64,000 nt of DNA from Treponema sp. (lineage in GTDB: Bacteria > Spirochaetota > Spirochaetia > Treponematales > Treponemataceae): assembly GCA_017464425.1 (NCBI GenBank), contig JAFUDX010000030.1, forward strand, positions 41,999 to 105,998. The letters are read 5' to 3'. Both the position numbers and the translations under genes were made by a program. Positions 51,038-59,617 of this stretch are shown piece after piece; positions within the stretch are counted from its first letter, which is position 1; each line of letters begins with the position of its first letter. The notes below the pieces were generated by a model. It saw only the letters and a list, made by a program, of their open reading frames with translations, was not told the origin of the DNA and searched no databases.

Positions 51038-51778
51038 TTAAGTGCTTTGCAGTGCATAAAACTTGCTTCGGCCTTTTACTTCGCTGATTTCAAGAATATG
51101 CATTTTCAGTAAAATCCAAATGAGCAGTTTTGACCAGCGTGCCGTTTTTGCCCCGTGTTCCGCTTTTATCGCTTGGTAGAAATCTATCGCGCGGAACGAC
51201 GGCTTTTGCCCAGCATCGCGCAGTGATTTTGGAATAAGCTTTTCCCAGTCTGATTTTGTCTCAAAACGTTCTTTTTTGGTGATTCTTTCGAGTCGCTTTC
51301 CGAGCGGAAGCCAGTTTTTCAATCGCCTGCGGGATTTTGTGAGATTCTGGCTTGGCTCGCTCGTTTCCCGTCTTAGTTCCGTAATTTCGCAGTAGAGAAT
51401 TTCTAATGTACAGTTTTTATGCAGGAAGAGCGGGCAAATTTGGGTCATACCGCGAAGAGAATCAAAAATGGTCGCCTTCTTCGGACTTTTCTTTTTGTGG
51501 AGCAGCGTGCCGTCAGATGAATACAGTGCAATCCACTTGGTTTCGGCAATCGGATGGACAATCGTGACTTTTCTGCCTGTTTCAAGAATATATTCGATTT
51601 TTTCAGTGAGGGCAGAAAGGTTTGCTGTCTGAATTTCAATCACATCGCCCGTTTCGGTAAGAATATCGCAAATCCACTGCGTATCATCGAGTTTTACTTC
51701 CATCGTGCCATTCGATTCGAGGGCATACAATTTTTTGAGCGTGGCATGAAGGTCTGATTCATTGTATGTGTTAATCAT
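51038..51778 (-). CDS. Unknown protein with possible PD-(D/E)XK-like N-terminus
   Basis: A 246-residue protein. The N-terminal half (NESDLHATLKKLYALESNGTMEVKLDDTQWICDIL, then DVIEIQTANLSALTEKIEYIL, then KVTIVHPIAETKWIALY) has the order of a compact nuclease-like alpha/beta domain with an EIQT strand; the rest is basic and helical, ending in a winged-helix-like segment (ILLKMHILEISEVKGRSKFYALQ). It resembles a family of uncharacterised proteins I cannot name with certainty. The ATG at 51778 is chosen; it overlaps the cbiB stop by 8 bases. It is at the end of the cobalamin chain but has no obvious link to cobalamin. Confidence 0.6.
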   Translation of the reverse strand: MINTYNESDLHATLKKLYALESNGTMEVKLDDTQWICDILTETGDVIEIQTANLSALTEKIEYILETGRKVTIVHPIAETKWIALYSSDGTLLHKKKSPKKATIFDSLRGMTQICPLFLHKNCTLEILYCEITELRRETSEPSQNLTKSRRRLKNWLPLGKRLERITKKERFETKSDWEKLIPKSLRDAGQKPSFRAIDFYQAIKAEHGAKTARWSKLLIWILLKMHILEISEVKGRSKFYALQST

Positions 51779-52787
51779 GGAGTGCTCCCCAGACGAAAAA
51801 TGCAAACATGACGCATCCTGCGAGCAGAAGCACGGTCGTTCCCCACATCAGAATATTCGCCTTCAGTATATCCTTTGCTTCAATTTCACGCAGTTTGTCG
51901 CCGATGAATTCTTTTTTTTCGACGATGCCGTTGTACACGGTATCTCCAGCCAGTCGTATGCCCAATGCGCCTGCGCACACGCTTTCTGTCTGAGCGGAAT
52001 TGGGGCTTGCATGCTTGTGGCGGTCGCGCAAAAATATTCTGAGCGCATTTTTGCCTGAAAAACGCGGAAGCAAAAACGAAACGAGAATCATACAAAGTGC
52101 GCATATCCGTGAGGGAATGAAATTCGCCACGTCATCGAGTTTTGCGGCACAAAAACCAAAGTGAAGAAATCGCTCGTTTTTGTAGGCAATCATGGAATCC
52201 ATCGTGTTGATTGCCTTGTAGACCATGCCGCCTGCCACCCCGAACACTGTCATAAAAATGAGCGGGGCTATGCATCCATCATTCGTGCTTTCGGCAACTG
52301 TCTCAACCGCCGCTTTTGCAATTCCTTGCTCATCGAGAATATCCGTGTCGCGGCCTACAATCATTGAAACGGCAGCGCGTGCTTCTTCGGTTTTTCCTTT
52401 TTTGAGCGCAACATATACGGCACTGCTTTCAGTGTACAGGCTTTTTGACGCAAGGCAGAAATAGCACATCACGCTTTCGACAGAAAAAAACAGAAGAGAA
52501 TTGATTTTTTTGCAGGCGAGAAGAAACAGAAATGAAGCTAAAAAAGTCACAGAAATCACCACGAGAACAAGAAGAGCGCCTTTGAGCCGTTGCACTTTTG
52601 GAGAATCGGAAGAATGATTCAGCCGTTTTTCAAGGCAAGCAATCAGCTTTCCCATACAGCGCACGGGATGCGGAAAAAAATGCGGGTCGCCCAAAATACA
52701 GTCAAGAAAAAATCCTACGAGCAGCGAACATGCAACATGATGGGAAAAAATAGTATCAGCGTTCAAGAATTGCTCCATTTGCATCAT
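51771..52787 (-). CDS. cbiB: Adenosylcobinamide-phosphate synthase CbiB/CobD
   Basis: Attaches aminopropanol (phosphate) to adenosylcobyric acid in cobalamin assembly; an inner-membrane enzyme. The product (338 residues from the ATG at 52787) shows LLVGFFLDCILGDPHFFPHPVRCMGKLI, SESTNDG-type VAETVAESTNDGCIAPL, PSRICALCMI and SPNSAQTESVCAGALGIRLAG, with several membrane segments. The start is uncertain: ATGs at 52787, 52784 and 52778, or a TTG at 52766 with GGAG before it, all overlap the upstream gene's end. A longer open frame to 52904 lies inside that gene. Confidence 0.93.
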   Translation of the reverse strand: MMQMEQFLNADTIFSHHVACSLLVGFFLDCILGDPHFFPHPVRCMGKLIACLEKRLNHSSDSPKVQRLKGALLVLVVISVTFLASFLFLLACKKINSLLFFSVESVMCYFCLASKSLYTESSAVYVALKKGKTEEARAAVSMIVGRDTDILDEQGIAKAAVETVAESTNDGCIAPLIFMTVFGVAGGMVYKAINTMDSMIAYKNERFLHFGFCAAKLDDVANFIPSRICALCMILVSFLLPRFSGKNALRIFLRDRHKHASPNSAQTESVCAGALGIRLAGDTVYNGIVEKKEFIGDKLREIEAKDILKANILMWGTTVLLLAGCVMFAFFVWGALHD

Positions 52788-53376
52788 ATGTGATTTTAAA
52801 TACACTGCCAAAATCGCCCTGCCATTCATACAGCGATTTTTGTTCATTCGGGAAAAAATGCTCCATGATAACGGCAATAATGCCCCCGTGCGTAAAAACG
52901 GCAACGGAGTGATGGAGATTCATGATTTTTTCGAGTGCCAAGAGCACGCGGGTTTTAAAATCCTTCCAGCTTTCACCATTCGGGCAGGAAAAACGGTCTG
53001 CGCCTTCATTTTTGCCATTATGACGCGCAACTTCATGTTGAAGCCAGTTTTGATAGTCCTGATTGTGCATAAGCTCATTGTACGAATGCATCTCAAAGTC
53101 ACCAAAATTGAATTCTTGGAACGCTGGTTCCTCTCTGGCAGAGGGGCTAAGCTCTGGGTATAACAGTGCAAGCGTTTGGTTTGCTCGCTGTAATCCGCTC
53201 GTGTAAAGGACGCAGTGGGAAATATCCGGGTAGTAGCGTGCATTTTTCTTTTGAAGAAGCAGGTTTTTCCCTGTTTCGGACAATGGTACATCAGTTTTTC
53301 CGCAGTAGAGGTGTTTTTCATTTGCGAGAGTCATGCCGTGACGGAAGAGAAAAAGTTCTTTGCGTTCAGTTTTCAC
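52756..53376 (-). CDS. Histidine phosphatase, CobC-like (alpha-ribazole phosphatase)
   Basis: A 206-residue histidine phosphatase (phosphoglycerate mutase-like fold) with the catalytic RHGMT (His14), YCGKTDVPLSETGKNLL, and the second His in VAVFTHGGIIAVI. In this position between cobT and cbiB it is most likely CobC, dephosphorylating alpha-ribazole phosphate or the cobalamin phosphate. The start is GTG at 53376, in a GTGA overlap with the cobT stop. Confidence 0.9.
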   Translation of the reverse strand: MKTERKELFLFRHGMTLANEKHLYCGKTDVPLSETGKNLLLQKKNARYYPDISHCVLYTSGLQRANQTLALLYPELSPSAREEPAFQEFNFGDFEMHSYNELMHNQDYQNWLQHEVARHNGKNEGADRFSCPNGESWKDFKTRVLLALEKIMNLHHSVAVFTHGGIIAVIMEHFFPNEQKSLYEWQGDFGSVFKITYDANGAILER

Positions 53377-54470
53377 AGTTCGTCTCTCAGTCCTTGAAGA
53401 TAGTCGTCTGATATGTGTGCCTGCTCGAATGTTGCCATATCGTTCATAATCACGCAGGCGGCATCCAGTATTTCAAATGCGAGCGGACAGCCGCTTCCTT
53501 CACCAAGCCGCATGCCGAGATGCAGGTAGGGACTAAGCGAAAACTCCTTCATGGCGATTTTGTAGCCTTTTTCTTCGGATATATGCGATGGAAAAAGATA
53601 ATCGCGAACCGTTTTGCACAGTCTGAATGCACAGAGCGCGGCGACAATCGAAATATAGCCGTCAATGACGACAGGAATTTTATGCCGTGCCGCTCCTAAA
53701 AAGACTCCGCACATCGAGGCTATATCAAAACCGCCCACACAGGAAAGAACATCAATGACATCGTTTGCATCGGGCTTGTTTTTTTCGATGGCGCGTGCAA
53801 TGACTTCTTTTTTGTGCGCAAGCATTTCGTCCGTAATGCATCCGCCGCGTCCCGTAATGCGCTCGCTTGGCGTTTTCGTAAGGACGGAAAGAACTGCGGT
53901 AGAGGTGGTTGTATTTCCGATTCCCATCTCACCCACACCCAGTGCATGTACGCCGTCAGATTTTGCCTGCTCGGCAAGCTCAATGCCAATCGCAATCGCT
54001 CGTTCGGCTTCTTCTTTTGTCATCGCTTTTCCGTGCAGGATAGAATCAGTGCCGTTTCGGATTTTTCTGTTTACAATTGCGGGGCAGTCGTAGTCACAGG
54101 CAATTCCCACATCAACGACCTGAACTTCGTTTCCAAAATGCGCGGCAAGGGCGGCCATCCCAGAGCGGCCTTTTGTCATATTCACTGCCTGCCGTGCCGT
54201 AACGGATTGCGGGGCGGAAGAAACACCCTCTCTGACCACGCCGTTGTCCGCGCAGAGCACGATGATTCTTTTTTTTGGAAGCGAATTGTGAATCTCTCCT
54301 GTGATTCCAGACAATTTTTGCGCGATTTTTAAAAGCTCGCCCAGACTTCCCGGTGGAAGCGCGAGCATCGACTGAGCTATTTTTGCCTCGCGAACAGCAC
54401 TCTGGTTGAGCGGAGTGATGTGCGAAATTGTTTGTGCTAAAAAATCAGATACGGACTGGGAATTCTGCAT
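53373..54470 (-). CDS. cobT: Nicotinate-nucleotide--dimethylbenzimidazole phosphoribosyltransferase
   Basis: CobT makes alpha-ribazole phosphate from nicotinate mononucleotide and the lower base for cobalamin. The 365-residue product has LPPGSLGELLKIAQKLSGI, IVLCADNGVVREGVSSAPQSVTA, VGEMGIGNTTTSTAVLS, GGFDIASMCGVFLGAA and HLGMRLGEGSGCPLAFEILDAA, with the catalytic Glu in the last block. cobU and cobS, needed for the rest of nucleotide loop assembly, are not adjacent. No cobalamin riboswitch is visible upstream. Confidence 0.96.
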   Translation of the reverse strand: MQNSQSVSDFLAQTISHITPLNQSAVREAKIAQSMLALPPGSLGELLKIAQKLSGITGEIHNSLPKKRIIVLCADNGVVREGVSSAPQSVTARQAVNMTKGRSGMAALAAHFGNEVQVVDVGIACDYDCPAIVNRKIRNGTDSILHGKAMTKEEAERAIAIGIELAEQAKSDGVHALGVGEMGIGNTTTSTAVLSVLTKTPSERITGRGGCITDEMLAHKKEVIARAIEKNKPDANDVIDVLSCVGGFDIASMCGVFLGAARHKIPVVIDGYISIVAALCAFRLCKTVRDYLFPSHISEEKGYKIAMKEFSLSPYLHLGMRLGEGSGCPLAFEILDAACVIMNDMATFEQAHISDDYLQGLRDEL

Positions 54471-54497
54471 GATGGTATACTATCAGAAAAGAGAAAT

Positions 54498-55400
54498 TTA
54501 AGACATATAACAAAAGGCTGCCTGAACGGTCATTGCGCGGCTTCGTGTCTCAGAATCGACTTCGGGTGGTAAAAACGCTGCCTGCCGCCTGAATGAGCCA
54601 AAAACATGCGCTCCGTTTTTAAATTGCGTGCAGCAGGTGCAGTCTTTTGCCACGACGATATTTTCTTTTTTGATGCCTGCATGCTGTAAGACAAACAGAT
54701 TTGCTTCGGTAAGCGAAAGCCGGTAGGGGAATTTTTGATTTCCGTCTGCTTTTGACACGCACTTTTCGCCAAAATTGGTGCTGAAATATGCTGCGCGCTC
54801 CTCATCGACAAAATAGCAGCATGAATCGATATGCGGTCCGATTGCGGCACACATGTGCTCTGGTTTTGAGCCGAAGCGGTCTATGAACTTTTGCACGCCG
54901 ATTCCTGCGATTCCCGTGCCTTTCCATCCTGAGTGAAACGCGCCGAATGCTTTTGTTTTTGTATCGTACAAGAAAATGGGAACACAATCGGCGACCGTAA
55001 CGACGGGAACGAGCAGCGGATTTTTTGTGATAATGCCATCTGCCTGAAGCTGTTTGGTATCGGTTTCTGAATCTGCCTCAATGACGATTTTTGAATGAAT
55101 GAGTTCAACGGGAACAGGCCGGAGCTTACAGTCGCACCTGCCTTCATCGCTCGAACAGTTTCCTGAGCAAACAGGCTTTTTTAATTCAGAGCAGATTTGT
55201 TTTAAAGTCTTCGCGCGGTTTTCGTTTGTTTCGTTCCAGCGAAAGCGCATTGTTCCGGCCGCAAGAAGCGTGATTCCCCAGCGGGCATGCCGTTCTGAGT
55301 CGAGCGGTTTTCCGTCAAAATAGAATGGAACGGTTATGTAGGGCGTGCTTTGAGATGCGGAATGCTCCAGCCCGGACTTGATTGAAATGGACGGTATCAT
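54498..55400 (-). CDS. pgeF: Purine nucleoside phosphorylase/YfiH-type (laccase-domain) protein
   Basis: A 300-residue protein of the YfiH/laccase-domain (PgeF) family, cytoplasmic metalloenzymes with purine-nucleoside activity in several bacteria and a role in peptidoglycan editing in others. The zinc ligands are visible in GAFHSGWKGTG, GPHIDSCCYFVDEE and the Cys-rich KDCTCCTQ region. It overlaps the upstream DUF5312 gene by 4 bases (ATGA), so they are coupled. It has an insert (CSSDEGRCDC) with extra Cys near residue 80-90, not typical for the family. Confidence 0.85.
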   Translation of the reverse strand: MIPSISIKSGLEHSASQSTPYITVPFYFDGKPLDSERHARWGITLLAAGTMRFRWNETNENRAKTLKQICSELKKPVCSGNCSSDEGRCDCKLRPVPVELIHSKIVIEADSETDTKQLQADGIITKNPLLVPVVTVADCVPIFLYDTKTKAFGAFHSGWKGTGIAGIGVQKFIDRFGSKPEHMCAAIGPHIDSCCYFVDEERAAYFSTNFGEKCVSKADGNQKFPYRLSLTEANLFVLQHAGIKKENIVVAKDCTCCTQFKNGAHVFGSFRRQAAFLPPEVDSETRSRAMTVQAAFCYMS

Positions 55401-57085
55401 TTTTTGTGCTTGTCCAGATTTTCAAGTTCCATGACGAAATTGAGTGCCGTTTCAATCGTGTTCTTTGCTGTTTCGATTTTATGAATGAACGGCTCGTTGT
55501 TCTGGTCTTTTAGTTTGCTGAGATTTGAAATGGTGTCAAAGCGCGTGTCTTTTGTAAGCCCCAGTATTCCGTTGAGAACTTGAATAATTGAGCGGGCTGC
55601 GTCTCCAAACTGATGGATAAGCGTGGAAACTTCAGACTCGATTGACTTCATCATTTGCTCAACTTTATTCTGAGCTTGAAGCGTGCGTGATTTTTCTTCG
55701 CGGATTTTGTTGAAAATTGCGCCTGTTTCGCCGGTAAGGGAAAGTTTGCGTGCCAAAACCTGAAGCGAAATCGAAAGCTGAACCATAGAATTGAATGATT
55801 CGGAAAGAAGCGTATGGTTTTCTTTTTTGTTGAATACTCCCTGCACAAGAAGCGTTTTTAAATCAAGCTCGCACTCTGAGAATCGCTCTTTGATAAACCA
55901 ATGCAAAAAACTGAGGGTAGAATCGTATGCAAAGTCTATGCCGCCCCAGAGTTCTTCCCACGGTCGTTCTGGAAATTGAGGAAAACGCTCAAGATTGAAA
56001 TTTACTTTGAGTGTAGAAAGAAGGGCAGAGCGTTTGCAGTCGGCTTCCCATGCGAGCCATTTTTGGTCGAACATTTTTTTGCAGGCGTTTTTATATTTGA
56101 CAAACCAGTCCTCGCCGCCAGAAAAACGGGTTGTGCGCCATGAAGAATCTGCATGGACAAGACAGCCGATTGAGCGGATGGGAATGCTTGACATGAACAT
56201 TCTGAGGAGCGAAAGGCTTGAATGTGCTTTGTTTAGGAATTCGCCTGCATCGCGGCCTGTTTCTTCGGTGATTCGCTTTGCGTTCCGTACGGCAAAAAGG
56301 TACAGTGCTTCTAAGAATTCGTCAGGAATTGCCAGCGTGCTGCATAAAACTCGTGAAAAAGTGTCGATTTCTGATTCTACTTGTGAGAACGGACAGGTAT
56401 AGGTGGTTTCTGAAGAAGAAAATTGCGTGATAAAGTGCGCGAACGGCAATCGGATAAAGCTTCTGAGCCATTCTGATGCCTTTGCCGCCTCATACATGCG
56501 GTTTTTGTCGTCTGCGGGAATCGTATCAAAAATTTCTTCGAGTTTACGGAGTAAGTTGCTTCGCGTATCGGGCTGTATTTCTGGGGTAACGGGATTTGCG
56601 TACGGATTGGCGTTGTGCTTTATTTCCTCAGTGACTTGCGGCATGATAATGGAACTTAAAAAAACATAGAATGAGCCTTCATTGTCTTCGTCAGGAATAA
56701 AATAGGGCTTGAAAAAATCCGCGCATGATTTAAGTTCTGAAAGACGCTCGTAAAACGGTGAAAGCAGTAGCTCTTGCTTGGCATTGATGATTCCTGGAAA
56801 ATTGCGGTTTACGGAGCGGGAAATTTCTGTAAGTTTGTGCTCGTTGTAAATGACGGGCTGCGTGGTGTTGGAAATAAGTGCTTTGAGCCAGATGTAAAAA
56901 CGGAGAAAAAGAGATTCACTTTTGATTTTGATTTCAAACGGCTCTGTTGACTCATCAAATTTTTCGTCAGCAGGCTGTAATGGGGATGTCTCTTGCGATA
57001 CATCTTGCATTCTGCTAAGAATATCCTGTCGTTCTGAATCTGAGATTCCAGATGCCAGCACTTCAAAAGAATCTGCTCTTTCCAT
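55397..57085 (-). CDS. DUF5312-type spirochaetal protein
   Basis: A 562-residue cytoplasmic, helical protein that I associate with DUF5312, known only from spirochaetes. Marks are SLFLRFYIWLKALISNTTQPVIYNEHKL, RNFPGIINAKQELLLSPFYERL, FYVFLSSIIMPQ, RRTTRFSGGEDWFVKYKNACKKMFDQKW-like residues and a C-terminal coiled-coil (about 450-555). It heads the minus-strand chain of pgeF and cobalamin genes. Function unknown. Confidence 0.75.
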   Translation of the reverse strand: MERADSFEVLASGISDSERQDILSRMQDVSQETSPLQPADEKFDESTEPFEIKIKSESLFLRFYIWLKALISNTTQPVIYNEHKLTEISRSVNRNFPGIINAKQELLLSPFYERLSELKSCADFFKPYFIPDEDNEGSFYVFLSSIIMPQVTEEIKHNANPYANPVTPEIQPDTRSNLLRKLEEIFDTIPADDKNRMYEAAKASEWLRSFIRLPFAHFITQFSSSETTYTCPFSQVESEIDTFSRVLCSTLAIPDEFLEALYLFAVRNAKRITEETGRDAGEFLNKAHSSLSLLRMFMSSIPIRSIGCLVHADSSWRTTRFSGGEDWFVKYKNACKKMFDQKWLAWEADCKRSALLSTLKVNFNLERFPQFPERPWEELWGGIDFAYDSTLSFLHWFIKERFSECELDLKTLLVQGVFNKKENHTLLSESFNSMVQLSISLQVLARKLSLTGETGAIFNKIREEKSRTLQAQNKVEQMMKSIESEVSTLIHQFGDAARSIIQVLNGILGLTKDTRFDTISNLSKLKDQNNEPFIHKIETAKNTIETALNFVMELENLDKHKK

Positions 57086-57219
57086 GATATCGTATTTTAT
57101 AATAAAACCTTTCTTATAACAAGGGAAGAAAAAAGAATTATTTTTGCGAAAAATGGTAGTTTCTGCAAAAAAACTGTGCTATCATATACCCATATTTAAA
57201 CTTTTCGGAGTGGCCGTTT

Positions 57220-57996
57220 ATGCTAAAAAAAATCGGCTCAGATGTTTCCGCGTATTTTTCTGCCGTGCCGTACCTGCTTGGCTATATCGGGCGGGTTTTT
57301 GTGTCTTCAACGGCGTTCCTGCAGCGTGAGCGGGCTGCGCGAAAAGTCTTGATTATGCAGCTTCTTTTTACATTCATCGAAGCACTTCCTATCATTGCGG
57401 TTCTTTCTGTGGCTCTCGGTTCGGCTTTGTATATCATCGGCTACACCTTTTTGCTTTCAATCGGGCAGGGCTCGCTCATCTATAATTTGCTTACGCTCAT
57501 CGTTATGCGGGAACTAGGCCCGCTTCTTGTGGCATTTGTCGTTACCGCGCGTTCTGCCACTGCAATTGCCACTGAGCTTGGCGGTATGGTTACTTCCCAT
57601 CAAATCGAAAGTTTTGTTGCCTGTGGCATAGACCCCATCGATTATCTGGTTGCGCCCCGCTTTTTGGGGGTAACGCTGTCCGTGTTCTTCCTTACCTTGT
57701 ATTTTTCATTCGGCGGTTTGCTTGGTCCGTTTGTTATATCGCAGTTTGTCAGTTCCGTTGCAAGTTACGGCTACATCACGAATCTGCTTAAAACCGTATC
57801 TGTGTTCACGATAATAACATCTTTGCTAAAAAGCATTGTGTTCGGCATGGTGATTTCAATTACTGCTACCTATTATGGCTTTAATGTTGAGCGGGCATCA
57901 ACGGAAATTCCTATCGCGGGTATTCAGGCCGTTTCCAAGTCATTTGTCGGAATTATTCTGGCAGATGTCGTCATAATCGTGCTTTCATCATTGTAG
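57220..57996 (+). CDS. mlaE: MlaE-type lipid ABC transporter permease
   Basis: MlaE is the permease of a lipid-trafficking MCE transporter in the inner membrane. The 258-residue product has five membrane segments and the family's MRELGPLLVAFVVTARSATAIATELGGMVTSHQIESFVACGIDPIDYLVAPRFLGV block, which includes the coupling helix. GGAG lies before the ATG. It starts a four-gene plus-strand operon with mlaF, mlaD and a lipoprotein. Confidence 0.93.
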   Translation: MLKKIGSDVSAYFSAVPYLLGYIGRVFVSSTAFLQRERAARKVLIMQLLFTFIEALPIIAVLSVALGSALYIIGYTFLLSIGQGSLIYNLLTLIVMRELGPLLVAFVVTARSATAIATELGGMVTSHQIESFVACGIDPIDYLVAPRFLGVTLSVFFLTLYFSFGGLLGPFVISQFVSSVASYGYITNLLKTVSVFTIITSLLKSIVFGMVISITATYYGFNVERASTEIPIAGIQAVSKSFVGIILADVVIIVLSSL

Positions 57997-58005
57997 AGGG
58001 AAATC

Positions 58006-58668
58006 ATGGCATTATTCACGCTGGAAGATGTTCGGTTCAACTCTCGAAGCAAGGAAGTCGTTCGCGGCATAAGCATGGAAATTGAGGCGGGATCGGTTAC
58101 GGGGCTTACGGGAAAGTCTGGCAGCGGAAAGTCCACGCTTTTAAAACTTATCGCAGGAATTTTAGTGCCGAGCGGGGGAAAGGTTCTTTACAAAGGCAAT
58201 GACATTCAGACGATGAGCAATGCGAAGAACAAAGAATTTCGGCGTGAGTGCGCGTTTGTTTTTCAGGATTCGGCGTTATGGGCAAATCAGGATATTCAGC
58301 AGAATTTAAATCTTCCGCTTCAGACCCACAATCCCAAAATGAGCGCGCAAGATCGGCTTCTACGGATAAAAGAAGTCTGTGAGCTTGTAAAATATGAGCG
58401 TCCGCTCCATCTCCGCCCTGTGGATCTTTCGATGGGCGAACAAAAAAAAATTGCATTTGCGCGTGCATTCATAAACAATCCCGAAGTTCTCTTCCTTGAT
58501 GAATGTACGGAATCGTTGGACAGAAAGGGCGGGGCGGTCATCCTTGAACTGCTTGATGGGTTTATAAAAAACGGAAAGACAGTCATTTATGTGAGTCATA
58601 ATTCGTTTTTTATCCATTCGGTTGCCGGCAAGATTCATGTTATTGAAGAAGGTTTGTTATCAGAGTAA
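58006..58668 (+). CDS. mlaF: MlaF-type lipid ABC transporter ATPase
   Basis: The 220-residue ATPase of the Mla/MCE transporter. P-loop GKSGSGKSTLLKLIAG, Q-loop VFQDSALWANQDIQQNLNLP, signature MGEQKKIAFARA (the family has LSGG; here the Ser-Met-Gly-Glu variant LSMGEQ), Walker B EVLFLDECTESLD and the switch His in VIYVSHN. It starts 9 bases after mlaE. It is shorter than E. coli MlaF (269). Confidence 0.9.
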   Translation: MALFTLEDVRFNSRSKEVVRGISMEIEAGSVTGLTGKSGSGKSTLLKLIAGILVPSGGKVLYKGNDIQTMSNAKNKEFRRECAFVFQDSALWANQDIQQNLNLPLQTHNPKMSAQDRLLRIKEVCELVKYERPLHLRPVDLSMGEQKKIAFARAFINNPEVLFLDECTESLDRKGGAVILELLDGFIKNGKTVIYVSHNSFFIHSVAGKIHVIEEGLLSE

Positions 58669-58679
58669 AATAAATAAAA

Positions 58680-59615
58680 ATGAAATTTAAAATTCGTTTT
58701 GCGGATCAGATTGTCGGATTCTTCTCGCTGCTTGCTCTTTTTGGGCTGATTGCGTTTATATTCATGGTCGGAGCAAGTCAAAAATGGTTCGTCAAAAAAA
58801 ATGTGTACTACACCTATTTTACCTCTGGCTCAGGTTTTTCGGTCGGCATGGATGTTTCATACAAAGGCTTTTCAATCGGCAAAATAAAAGAAGTCAAACT
58901 GGAAGGTTCCAGCGTGCGTGTCGAATATTACATTCTGGCTGAGTACGCAGGCTATGTAAAAGAAAATTCCCTTGTTGAGCTGATTACAAGTCCTATCGGA
59001 CTCGGTTCGTCATTCGTTTTTCATCCCGGAAAGGGACCTGAACTGCTTCCTTCTGATTCTGAAATTTACCGAATTGATTCTGTCACAGCCCGCGAAATCA
59101 TTCAGTCCAAAAAAATCCGTCTTGAAAGTCAGGAAGACTCAATCGGCGTCCTCATGAAGAAAGTCTCCACAATCATGGACAATATAAACATGCTCCTGTT
59201 CAACATAAACGGTGCGCTTTCTGGTCGCGGAGATAATTCCATGCCAATCAAGCAGATTATTGGAAATGTCAACGAAATTACCAAAAATCTTTCCGCTCTT
59301 ACCGATACGCTCACTTCTGATGACGGCGCGGTTCCTGCCTTGCTCGGCCCAAGCCTTACGGATGATATTAGCGATGTGCTTAAAAATATTTCTATCGTAA
59401 CGGAAGAACTCACCTCAATCACTGGAAACGCTGATTCTCTTATGAATAATGCCATGCCGGAAGTCGATACCGCGTTGATTACGCTGAATTCTGTCCTTCT
59501 TGAAGTGCAGGATGTCTTGGTCGGCGTTAAGAATAATCCGCTTATTCGCGGGGGCGTGCCAGACCGAACGACGGGTAAGTCATCAACCACGCAACTGAGG
59601 AGCGAGGATTTCTAA
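58680..59615 (+). CDS. mlaD: MCE/MlaD-type lipid-binding protein
   Basis: A 311-residue protein with one N-terminal membrane helix (about 10-30, IVGFFSLLALFGLIAFIFMVG) and an MCE domain at about 39-125 (YTYFTSGSGFSVGMDVSYKGFSIGKIKEVKLEG, EYAGYVKENSLVELITSPIGLGSSFVFHPGKG). The C-terminal part is helical and forms the tube in relatives. It holds lipid between the inner and outer membranes. It starts 11 bases after mlaF. Confidence 0.92.
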   Translation: MKFKIRFADQIVGFFSLLALFGLIAFIFMVGASQKWFVKKNVYYTYFTSGSGFSVGMDVSYKGFSIGKIKEVKLEGSSVRVEYYILAEYAGYVKENSLVELITSPIGLGSSFVFHPGKGPELLPSDSEIYRIDSVTAREIIQSKKIRLESQEDSIGVLMKKVSTIMDNINMLLFNINGALSGRGDNSMPIKQIIGNVNEITKNLSALTDTLTSDDGAVPALLGPSLTDDISDVLKNISIVTEELTSITGNADSLMNNAMPEVDTALITLNSVLLEVQDVLVGVKNNPLIRGGVPDRTTGKSSTTQLRSEDF

Positions 59616-59617
59616 AA

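Noticed and set aside
54471..54500. Cobalamin riboswitch before cobT
   Set aside because: The gap to pgeF is about 27 bases, far too short for a B12 riboswitch, and no B12-box-like sequence was seen around the cob genes.
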